A DNA stretch of 64,000 bases. Source: Condylostoma magnum (lineage: Eukaryota; Ciliophora; Heterotrichea; Heterotrichida; Condylostomatidae). Below the pieces are notes generated by a model. That model saw nothing but the letters and a program-made list of their open reading frames with translations. It ran no database searches and was not told the origin of the DNA. The position numbers were made by a program, and so were the translations under genes. Positions 36,895 to 46,578 of the stretch are shown piece after piece. The stretch's first letter is position 1; the number at the start of each line of letters is the position of its first letter. The DNA lies in NCBI GenBank assembly GCA_920105805.1, contig CAKKTI010000044.1:1-64000 (forward strand). The letters run 5' to 3'.

Positions 36895-37470
36895 ATGCAA
36901 GAATTTTAACCATATGAATACCCAGAGAATTATTAAGAAATTTAAAGCCCAGATGAGCCTAAAATTCTTCCAGTTCTCTCAAAGTCAATAGACTGTGGTG
37001 TGAACTTGATTTCAGCTTTAACATTAAACAATCTAATCAACTAGCCGTAAGGCTTACATTTCCACTTAATTGATTGCAGGTTTGATTATGAGTACTAAGG
37101 CGGACATATTAACAATGCATTGAATATTTCCGATTTTTAGTCCTTATAATCAATGCTTGATCTGATTACCAACTAATAAGAAACAATGCTTATTTTCTAT
37201 TGCGAATTTTCGCAGTAAAGAGCTCCAACTCTGTACAAGAAATTGAGGTAATAAGATAGATTGTGTAATATTGAAAACTACCCACAGTTAGATTGGCCCG
37301 AAATATACGTGCTAGAAGGTGGTTATAGTAATTTTTACCAGAGTTTTAGTTCATTATGTTAGCCAATAGGATATGTGCCCATGAACCATGAAGATTTTAA
37401 GATTGAGAGAAAAAGTTGTATAAGAAGAGCTAGAACTTGTGTTAGCAAGCATAGTAAGTTATTTGTATAG
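36895..37470 (+). CDS. CDC25-like dual-specificity phosphatase
   Basis: About 191 residues. Rhodanese-fold CDC25 domain: HLIDCRFDYEYQGGHINNALNI, active-site loop YCEFSQQRAP (CX5R with Cys103 and Arg109), and WPEIYVLEGGYSNFY. CDC25 activates CDKs by removing inhibitory phosphates. The usual His before the Cys is Tyr here. There is almost no N-terminal regulatory region. The stop is unclear because no neighbour follows closely: TAG 37468-37470, 37480-37482 or 37507-37509. Confidence 0.88.
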
Positions 37471-37856
37471 TTAATTCGTTAGGTAAATTCACAAAAAGTA
37501 AAATCATAGTTGACCTTTAAAATAACTTTACAACATATCTAATTGTATTAATACTTAAATATAGGATATATGGTATCTTTTATTAGGCGGGCGAAAAACT
37601 ACTTTATTAAACAATAATTAATCTTTTTAAAACATCTAAAAGGCTAAAGTATTATTAATCCTTTATTCTAATTTACAATAACTTTATAAAATATACTAGA
37701 TTCAAATCAAGCCCCCTATTCGGATATGAAATCATACATTTTCAGTAGAATCTAATAAAATTCAGTATAGTTTTACTATAATCCAATTATGATTAAAGTT
37801 GTGGAAAAGTAGATAATTAATTCGAGTTAAGTATAAAATAATTTAATTATAATTGA
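37471..37856. other. Intergenic, no feature seen
   Basis: AT-rich stretch between the CDC25 gene and tRNA-Lys. No frame shows convincing codon periodicity and no repeat is evident. It probably holds the 3' end of CDC25 and the tRNA upstream region. Confidence 0.5.
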
Positions 37857-37928
37857 GCCCATATAGCTCAGCGGTAGAGCGCTGGCCTTTTAAGCCAGTG
37901 GTCAAGGGTTCGATCCCCTTTGTGGGCG
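37857..37928 (+). tRNA. tRNA-Lys (UUU anticodon)
   Basis: Full cloverleaf. The seven-base acceptor GCCCATA pairs with TGTGGGC. D arm starts TAGCTCAGCGG (box A), anticodon stem CTGGC/GCCAG with loop CTTTTAA gives UUU at 37889-37891, and T arm AAGGG TTCGATC CCCTT carries box B. Position 37928 G is the discriminator. No intron, no encoded CCA. It reads AAA Lys codons and is not one of the suppressor tRNAs the code needs. Confidence 0.97.
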
Positions 37929-37929
37929 C

Positions 37930-37934
37930 TTTTT
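37930..37934 (+). terminator. RNA polymerase III oligo-T terminator
   Basis: A run of five T immediately after the tRNA-Lys discriminator region, the usual pol III stop. Confidence 0.8.
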
Positions 37935-37995
37935 ATCATTTTTATAATTTACTGATTATGATATAAATTATTATTGTAAGAGTTATAGGTAATAA

Positions 37996-38469
37996 ATGCA
38001 TATTAAAACAGATTCATCAAAGCTGCCATTTTACCCAGTCTATTAGTCCTAACTTATAAATATCCTATGTATATTTTATAAATATAATTGTATAAAACTG
38101 TCCTTTATGTAAATGTTATCTTAAAGTGTATTATTTACATATACTCATTATAGTTTTATCTTTACTATACACCTTATCTTTTGAGGTTTATTTGATAAAA
38201 CCTGTAAAGTTCAAAATACCACTCTACAATAACAACTCTATAGTGTTCAAGAATACAGAGAATCTACACATTTATTAACTATACTAAAATAAGCCTATAA
38301 GATAATTTTAATCTTAAACACTATTCATACAAAATCAAAAGAAAACATATAGGAAATTAATAATATTTTACCCAGTTTTAATGATATCAACTCTAATAAC
38401 ACAAAAGAGTAAAGTATTAGATTTTGAATTATGTTATTTCATAGCATTTTCAATTTATTTTCTAACTGA
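37996..38469 (+). CDS. Possible hypothetical protein
   Basis: 157 residues, unrecognised. The second half has fair codon periodicity and polar composition (QLYSVQEYRESTHLL; KSKENIQEINN). It ends at TGA 38467-38469 or TAA 38473-38475, only 4-10 nt before the next plus-strand ATG, the spacing typical of this locus. The first 60 codons are weak. Confidence 0.35.
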
Positions 38470-38479
38470 TATTAAATAT

Positions 38480-39529
38480 ATGAGAAAACTTAAAAATATT
38501 CGTAGATCTCGTTCTCAATGCAACATAGAAAAATAAAATAGAATCAAATCAAATTTAAGGCCATAGAGTAATAAAAGGATGGCAGTAACTAATCATCCAA
38601 AGAGAGTTATTACTAATACACTAAAAACATTTAACACTAGAGATTCAACTAAGTCTCCGTTATATACAACAAGAAAGCCAAATATTTCCTATAAATTCGG
38701 AAAACTAAGAAACAAAACAAAGTAGGGATACAGTCTGTGCATTATCTAGCAAGTTATTCGGAAAAGAGTAAAGCAATATTTTGTTAGCTTATTAGACAAA
38801 TAAAATTAGAAGAAGATAATTGATAAATTTTTGAGCCTTTTGCAAACCAAACAAAGTAATAATTTTACTGAAGATGCTTTTCACGAAGTCATTTCTCGAA
38901 TTCAAAGTTTGATAAATGAATAAGAGGAAACAATGTCTTCGACAGGACAATTAATTGTTAAGACAAAGAAAAGTATGAGTTCTTTAACTAGTAAGTCTAA
39001 CTACCCTCCTCTTTTTGAAAAATTGGGAAACATAAACTTCCATTAGCATAAGTTACCTTAGTATAATTATACGAGATATAGCAGAAATCAGTGTAAAATG
39101 TATACTGCAGATACAAGAAAAACTTAGTAAAAAGATAAAAAGTCTTAAATTTCATAAGGAGTCAATGTATTCCAGAAAATAGTAAATATTAAGCTATAAA
39201 GAGTGTTTTGCTTGCTTATGCTGTCTTAATTGAGACAATAAAAGTAAACTATTGAAGAAATAGACGAGTTTAATTTGAGTGATATACAAAATATGTAGTT
39301 AGAAACAGGTGAACTTTCTGAAGATATAAATTTAAGCTCAATAAGAAATTCAAGGGTTTCTATATCATTATTATCAGATTAATAAATTATTTGTTACTAA
39401 ATTAGAAAATTGGGAATTTAGGTGTTACCACTGAGCTTCCTTATATAGAACTACATCTACTTAAAGTCTAAAAGCTTTTACGCCTTTAAAAATTAACAAT
39501 TCTACCTTTCATAAATTACTAAGTACTAA
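38480..39529 (+). CDS. Basic hypothetical protein
   Basis: About 349 residues, Lys/Arg/Ser/Asn-rich N-terminus (MRKLKNIRRSRSQ; HPKRVITNTLKTFNTRDS), then helical and polar. No domain seen. An amphipathic region with LLDKQNQKKIIDKFLSLLQ could be a helical binding segment. The stop is ambiguous: TAA 39512-39514, 39527-39529 or 39605-39607. The last would overlap the convergent CNB gene by about 40 nt. Confidence 0.6.
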
Positions 39530-39563
39530 AAGATTTCAGCTTTATTAAAGCATTTTTATAATC

Positions 39564-40613
39564 TTAGTCAATTTTCCCTAAAACTTCCGGCATCGAATTT
39601 CTATTAATATTTTTTCTAGTTGAGCATCATTTTAGTTATTTTCTAGCATATCTGCTGGCCATTGAATATCTTTATAGTTTATTCTATCTTGTTTTAACAA
39701 TTCTTTCAGATTTTACATGACTCATTGATTTAGCAATTAGCTGTTGTCTTCCTTGTTCTTTAGCTCTAAAATTTATTTTAAGTGTTACTATAGTGTCCTG
39801 AGGAAAACAGCTTTCAATATCCCTTTATTTAATTTTATACACAATAGCATGCTCACTTGAACAAATTATTTTATGATAACTCTTTCTCTACATAAGTGCA
39901 CACTCTTCCCCAAAGCAGTTTCCTACTCCAATTTTCACAATATTAACAAATCCTCGTGTCCCCAGATTTTATTCTATAGCTAATTCTCCTTCTTTTACAA
40001 AATATAGTTAATTATATTCATTGCCTTATTGCATTACAATTTTACCACGTTTGTATTGCTCCTGAATCATACAAAATGCTATTTTTTCTTTGTTTTTCTA
40101 AGTCAGTTTTTATATTTTAGGGAAAAAGTTCAACATAAACTAAATCTTATCTTATTTGTCCTTTTATGCATCTTATCCGAAAATTCTTATGAAATCACTG
40201 GCTTCTAATGCTAATACTACTGAAGATCTAGTTGCCATTATTGTAAGCATTCTAGGCTGCTACTTTAACACACCTGTTTCTCCTATAAATTTACCTTATT
40301 GAATTTCTCCAATTAATTTCAGCGTTCCATCAGTATTTACATCAAAAGCACCCATTTTACCAGTTAAAACAATATAAAGCCTATCACTGATGTCTCCCTT
40401 ATCAAACAAAATTTCATTCTTATTTACTTGTTAAGCTATTAATAATTACACTATTTCTCGTTTTAGCTTTTAAGGAAGTTTTTAAGTATAAGCTCTGTAG
40501 TCTTATAAGCAAAGTAAATAATTAGCTAGAAAATCGATTTGTTCTAAAGTCTTATTCTTTTAATTAATTAATTTTACTATATGATTAATTGTTGACTCAG
40601 TAAGATTATTCAT
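39564..40613 (-). CDS. Protein with two cyclic-nucleotide-binding domains
   Basis: 349 residues. Two CNB (cNMP) beta-barrels: first around residues 55-130 (DKGDISDRLYIVLTGKMGAF; cassette GETGVLKQQPRMLTIMA with an Arg), second around 190-270 (QQGNEYNQLYFVKEGELAI; cassette FGEECALMQRKSYHKI). Order and size resemble PKA regulatory subunits, but the pseudosubstrate/dimerisation region is not obvious, and the second cassette lacks the exact Arg-Ala pair. Its ATG (40613-40611) shares one base with the preceding gene's TAA, as TAATG. Confidence 0.85.
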
Positions 40614-40615
40614 TA

Positions 40616-41437
40616 TTAATTATTAAACTTAATATTTTTAGATGATGTCTTTTGCCTATTCTCTGCAACCATTCTCTCAACTGTAATTTTGTGTTTTAAG
40701 TCTCCACACTGCTCTTTGAAGTCACTCATTAGTTCTTTAGTCGAGTTCCACTTTCTATGTAAGTTTTTAGTTGATTTGAATTATCTAGGCTGTTATAAAT
40801 TTTTGATAGTTCTTTGGAAGATTAAATCAGGAGATTACAACTTGTTTTTAGTGATTTGTTGGAATATGAATTGGTTTAAATTGCTCATTTTATTTATTCT
40901 CTCGTAAAACTTTTGTCTGTTTTAGTAGTCAGTATAAGGCTCTATTTTAGGCCGATGTATTTATTTAATTGGAGCCTGCTAAAATTCCTTATATTTCAAG
41001 TTCTAAGAGGGGTTTTCACCAAAACGACGCTTATTAAGTTTTATCATACTGGAAATTTCTTTATTATTTAAATGGTTCATTGAAAACTATACCTAGCATT
41101 CGTCATTCAATATATCAGTAACTATTTTAAACGTGTCATCACTTATCTTTTACCTTTGTGTATATCTAAATTGCTTTTTAATACTATCTTTCAGTGATTA
41201 AACAATATCCTGTCTTGAATCATCTAGCTTCTATAGGATTTATTACGTTTTCCTCATCTTCTTTTAGCTAAAACGTCTTTTTCTCCTAATTTTTCGCTTT
41301 AAGCTTCTTAGTTTGAATTAAACATGATCACAGCTACTTTTGATTTTGTTTAATTATTACTTTGGTATCTTAAAATACACTCTACTGGTTTAAGCTACAG
41401 GGGTTTGTGGATCATAAGAACCATAAAAGTTAATCAT
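40616..41437 (-). CDS. Basic hypothetical protein
   Basis: 273 residues, MINFYGSYDPQTP start, very basic middle (KLRSLKRKIRRKRRFSQKK) and a helical C-terminus (KELMSDFKEQCGDLKHKI). No domain recognised. It ends TAA 40618-40616 followed at once by a second TAA that overlaps the CNB gene's ATG. The basic tract could be a nuclear or microtubule-binding signal (inference). Confidence 0.6.
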
Positions 41438-41574
41438 CGATTAACTGCGAGTCTGAAATCTTGGCAATTGCAAGTTTCCTATATTGCTTGACATTTAAGC
41501 AGAAATTATAACAATTTATCCAATGTATACTAAGCCTCTAAATAGTGGTAAAATATGAAAAACTAATAAATAAA

Positions 41575-42726
41575 ATGCAAAACTGGATGTAAAAAATAAT
41601 TAAAGACAAATCCGAATAAGTTAAGGAAGAAAATTAACCGTTAAAGGTATCGAAAATAGAAATACCGGATGTACAGGATTGAAAAGATACAGATAAAGAC
41701 TCTTCTAGTGAAAGTAAACAAGATTCAGATGAAGAAAGTGTTACAATTAAACAAAAAGAGAAAACACTTAATCACTCAATACCAAGTGAGGATTCAATAG
41801 ATGAATAGTCATTCATAGAGGCATCTGAGAGTGCTTAAAATATGTATTAGAATGAAGATTAACTGGCAGATCTACGAAGCTAGAATTGGTAAATATACGA
41901 AGATGTTTATAAGTAAATCAAGAATCTTTACTTTCAACTACGCAGCTAAATTCAAGATCAAATGCCTATGCAAGAATAAACTATTATTATAAGTTTTATT
42001 GAAGCAAGAGACAAATCCATGAAGTTGTTATAAAAGATAAGTGCAAGGGATAATTCAATTGAGTTAAGGTTTATCTAGGATCTTGATACAGTTTTTACTT
42101 AAGACTTGCAATAACTACTAGAAGATAATTTCAAATCATCAGAGGAATATAACTATGAATAAGCTTATCAGGCATTTAAAAGGGTGATTTAAAAGCTCAG
42201 CAAGGACAAATACGGTGATGACTTTTAAAAACTTGAATCAGATTGGCTGTATTCTCTTTAATAGTATGAATAAAATAGTGACGGACCTGCAAAGTTCCAA
42301 GTTTTAAGTGATTTCTTGAAAAAACATCAACATAAAATTTTTACTAGTTTTTTCAGCAGCATAACTACTAAAAATGAATAGTAAACATACAAACTATAAG
42401 AATAAATTCAATACAATAAATCATGTCTTTAAAAACAAGACATAAAACGAGAGTAAGTGCTAGGGTCATAGACATAGGTTCTTAGAATGATTAGAGATAT
42501 TTGCTAATAATTAGACATGGCTTTAGATACAGATGAGACTCCGTATGATTCTATTTTAAGAATAGAAGCCAAGATAACCTAAAACTAACGCTAACTAAGT
42601 GAATTGAATGCTGAATTATAACGCCAATAAAACACTTTAAGCAAACTAAATACACCAATACGACAGCCAGTAGTGAATAAAGAGGCTCCAACACCCGTGA
42701 AAAATGCTTGTTGTGTTGTAGTTTAG
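41575..42726 (+). CDS. Acidic coiled-coil protein with Cys-Cys tail
   Basis: 383 residues. Acidic Ser-rich N-terminal region (DKDSSSESKQDSDEESV), then helical region with predicted coiled coil near residues 300-350 (TQNQRQLSELNAELQRQQNT). It ends NACCVVV, two cysteines near the C-terminus that could be lipidated. No family assigned. Stop TAG-TAA at 42724-42729; the F-BAR-TBC gene starts 13-16 nt later on the same strand. Confidence 0.6.
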
Positions 42727-42742
42727 TAAACTAGAATTCAAA

Positions 42743-45304
42743 ATGGTTGATGACCCAAGAATTCAGGTATTAAAGCTTCTGGCTAATTCTATGTCTTAAA
42801 TATTACACCAAACCGATCAATACAGTTCTAATTTAAGCAAGATTGAACAATAGATGAATTCATAACTGGAGAAATTTGGAGACTTAACTAGCATTTCTAT
42901 AGCGTTAAATTCTTTCTCGCAATCTATAAAGGATATTTAGTCACATACTCAGTAATTCGTTAAGTCTGCTAGAAATGATATTGTAGTACCAATATACGAG
43001 TATATTCTAACGTATTAATAAACTTGTGATATAATTAGTAATAGATTCAACAAATTCAAAGGTAGGTTTATGCAAGCAAATAGTAATCTGGTAAAATCCA
43101 GGGAAAAGTACTTTAAATAGGCGGCGATTGCTGAAAAGGCTGAAAAAATATTTTAAATTGAAGAAGATGACAATAGGGTAAATCTTTCATCAAAGAATGC
43201 AGCATAAGCAAAGATGTTAGCATAAGAATCACTTGAAGATTATTTAAAAATTCAGAATGTTTGTTAGAATTACTGAGAAGAGTGGAAAATTTAATTGCCT
43301 AAGATCGAAAAGGAGAAATCTGAGTTGGAGAAAAATAGAGTTTTATATATACAAAAACAATTAAAGGATCTAAAATCTAAGATGGACCTGTTCCTAAACA
43401 ATGTTTTAACTACAGTGAATGTATTTGAAGAAATATTGAATCAAATAAGCCCTAATATTGATACCTAGATGATTCTAGATGAGGGAAATTGAAAAATATG
43501 TAATAAAGATGATTTTATTTCTTATGAGGAATGAAAATTATCTATGAGAAGTTAAGGGGTTGATCCACTAGACTAAGATTCCTATATTGTCTATTAAAAT
43601 GGATATACACCAATGGATCAGGACCAACAAGTGATTAAATAAGCATTGAATATAATAATTACAGGAAGTTAAAACTAATTTAACTATGGATCTTCAGATA
43701 GTGATACTTCTTCCTACTCCGATGCTGAAATGTATGCAGAGGATAACATAATATTTTCACAGTTGGTAAAATTACTATAAACGAAAAGGGGCAGAGACTT
43801 GTTTACTGAAATAATGTCAAACTCTAACTAAGAACTTACTCACTAATAACTAGAAAAACTGGGAGTTGTATACAAGGTAATACTAACTGGAATGATGATG
43901 GAAAATGATAATGACCCCTTGTCCTTTTATAGAGCTGTATTGCACTCTCATAGTTTTAGAACAAAAGATAGAAGGTACTTGTTTGATATTGTAAAGTCTC
44001 ATAGCATCTGATAGGATGTTTAAAGGTGGAAAACTATAATACAAGTTTTAATAAAATCACGTATTATTACTGAGAAGCAAAATCATAAAAAGTCGCCAAG
44101 AAGACGTCCTAAAAACTAGAGGAATTTTTCGTACATAAAAACTTAAATGGCTTAAAGCTAGTATGTTATAAGTCAATTTTGCTATAATTTAATGAACCTC
44201 AGACTGAAATTAAATAAAGCTGCCTAGTTAATTATTGAAATAAGCCAAAAATAGTAACTAGAAAAGGAAAAAATAGCTGGTTTATTAGTAGAACTTTATA
44301 GTAACTGTGCTTATTATCAATCTAAATCGGAAATTATACAAAGATAAAAGTATAAATCTTTAAGAAATCGTTAAAAAGAGAGTAAAATATATGGAAATTT
44401 AATGCATATTGGATTATCACTAAATTTTCTAGATTAGTAAGATTGGATTAATTTGCTCTGCATTTCAAAACCTTGGCTGAAATCCTTATAACCTCATATT
44501 TTGCATAGATTAAACAATACTTCATTAGGCTATCCTCGTGCAAAAAGTTGGCCAATTCTTTTAAACATTTAGCAATCTACTCCAACAGTTTGAGAAATAG
44601 AAAAGCAACTTGATTTAAATCCTTCAATTATAAAAGAATATGAGGAAGTTATTTAATTAGATGTTTTAAGATCATTTTACAACTATTCAAATCTTCAAGA
44701 CTAATTAAAGCTGGTATTAAGATGCTTTGCTTTATATACTCCAGAGGTACGCTACTGTTAAGGAATGAATTATTTAGCCGGTTCTTTACTACTGGTATTA
44801 AAGGAGCCTAATTTAACATTCCAGTGCTTGATTGCAATGATGGATAAATTTAGTATGTATGATCTGTATGCCAATGATCTTCCTAAATTGAAGCTTATTT
44901 TCTACTAAGCAGAAAGACTACTAGCTGAGATAATACCAGATCTTCATTAAACCTTTAAAGCTGAAATGGTCACTTTTAGTTAATTCTCTAGCTCTTGATT
45001 CATGACTCTTTTCTCCATTGTGCTAATCGACAATCAAGAATTGTTAATTAGGATATGAGACTAATTTGTATATAAGGGTTGGAAGACTATATTTAAATTA
45101 ACATTAGCTATACTTTTAAAACTCAAGGACAACCTTTTAGGGCAAAGCTTTGAAAATATACTAGAAATTCTCGGGTAAGTGTCAAGTGGTAGAATTTTAG
45201 ACAGTACTATTTTTGACTATATGGAAAAAATCAAAGTAACAAACTCAAAATTAATAATGATCGAAAAAGAGTACTTGAAAGTAATAAATTTAGATGTAGA
45301 TTAA
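42743..45304 (+). CDS. F-BAR-like-TBC RabGAP fusion protein
   Basis: 853 residues. The first 230 form a long helical, F-BAR/FCH-like region (VVPIYEYILTYQQTCDIIS; KSREKYFKQAAIAEKAEKIF). The middle part is a helical domain (LFTEIMSNS; LTGMMMENDNDPLSFYRAVLHSHSFR). Residues about 590-840 are a TBC domain with arginine finger IQLDVLRSF and glutamine finger RYCQGMNYLAG, then IRIWDQFVYKGWKTIFKLTLA. TBC domains stimulate Rab GTP hydrolysis; an F-BAR head would bring it to curved membranes. Both finger residues are present, so it should be active. It ends TAA-TAA 45302-45307, convergent with the next gene. Confidence 0.82.
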
Positions 45305-45313
45305 TAAAATTAT

Positions 45314-46081
45314 CTAAGTTATTATACAGTTTCCACATCCACACATCTTGCCCTTTTCTTAGATAGAATCAAATGTAATTTTTGATTATATAACACTTTC
45401 GCTATCCGATTAATTTATTTGATTGATACCATCTTCTAGTAAGCTCATATCTAAAAAAATTGCGTTTAAGTTTTCATTATAATTTTTGAATCCAAAGCTA
45501 TCAAAATTATTATTATCTATAACGGTATTTTGATTATCCTAGTAACTTAGAGCCTTTTCATTGGGTCCTTATAAAATTTATCTAGTTGATACTAAGTCCT
45601 CTTAGTTATCATCAGTGATATTTGGAAGTTCTAATAAATTAGGAGTTGATGAGCTATATAGGTAACTTTCATTTGTACATGAGTTTATTGTTAATTCATT
45701 ATAGTAAACTGATTCTTCTGATAGATTTGATTTTGGCTGAAAAGCTTAAGTAAAATAGTCCTTAAATGTTTCAAAATTTATAAGATTATATTCAGCTTCT
45801 CAGTATGTATCGTTTATTTAAATTAGATTATGTAGTCTTTGTTGTATCTTTCTTGCTAATGAAGCTATCGGAATACTTATAAAAGATCTTGGATAGGAAG
45901 TACTATCGATTTACGAATAAACGAAAGAGTCATACAGATCATCTGAAAGTTATGAATTATCAGTAAATAAAGATTCCTCAGATACCAAAGTATTCATCTA
46001 AATAATCTCTAATCCATCATCTGATAGCATGAATTAGTCTGGGTATGTAATAGGCTTACGAATTTAGATAAAGGAGGTCAT
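45314..46081 (-). CDS. Acidic hypothetical protein with Cys-rich C-terminus
   Basis: 255 residues, acidic and Ser/Asn/Asp-rich (SDDGLEIIQM; SLLEDGINQINQSD). No domain seen. It ends GKMCGCGNCIIT, a tight Cys cluster that may bind metal or be lipid-modified. Stop TAG 45316-45314. Start ATG 46081 is the first in frame and lies 48 nt from a divergent ATG. Confidence 0.6.
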
Positions 46082-46575
46082 TTTTATTAACTACTTATTA
46101 GATTCATAGTGTAAATTAGCTTGATTAGTATGGGAATTAAAGACTATATAAAAATAATTGAAAGCAAAAGATATCCTCTCTGGATAAGAAATTCTCATAC
46201 TACTTAAAAAGTTAAAAAGAGCTATAAATAAATTAAATTGGCTGAATCGAATATATATTTCTTTATAGAATTTAACAGTGCTTGAGCTTCAGATTCGTAA
46301 ATGGTCTCCTACTCTATGGAGAAAGGTATTAGGAATCGTATAGCTGTATTAAAGATTTGAATGAAGAAGATAGTTTATTAAATAGTTTAACACTATAGAT
46401 GAAGGATATTCAAAAATATAAAGGACAGAATAAGTCAATATGTGCATATATTGCTAGAAAAGGTAATAAACAACCTAATAAATCGTATTTTTATGTATTG
46501 ATATTTACTTACTCTAATAAAATAATCCCTAATTTGTGTATTAGCAATAAAACAACAATAACTAAAGCTAAATAA
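46082..46575 (+). other. Probable small gene, reading frame unresolved
   Basis: The plus strand here reads plausibly in more than one frame. ATG 46130 opens MGIKDYIKIIESKRYPLW. A second frame gives ILILLKKLKRAINKLNWLNRIY and Gln-rich end. The third gives DLNEEDSLLNSLTLQMKDIQKY. All finish shortly before the convergent receptor's stop at 46579. A frame change by a short intron would be needed to join the best stretches, and I found no clean GT-AG candidate. I list it as a locus, not as a gene model. Confidence 0.35.
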
Positions 46576-46578
46576 TTA

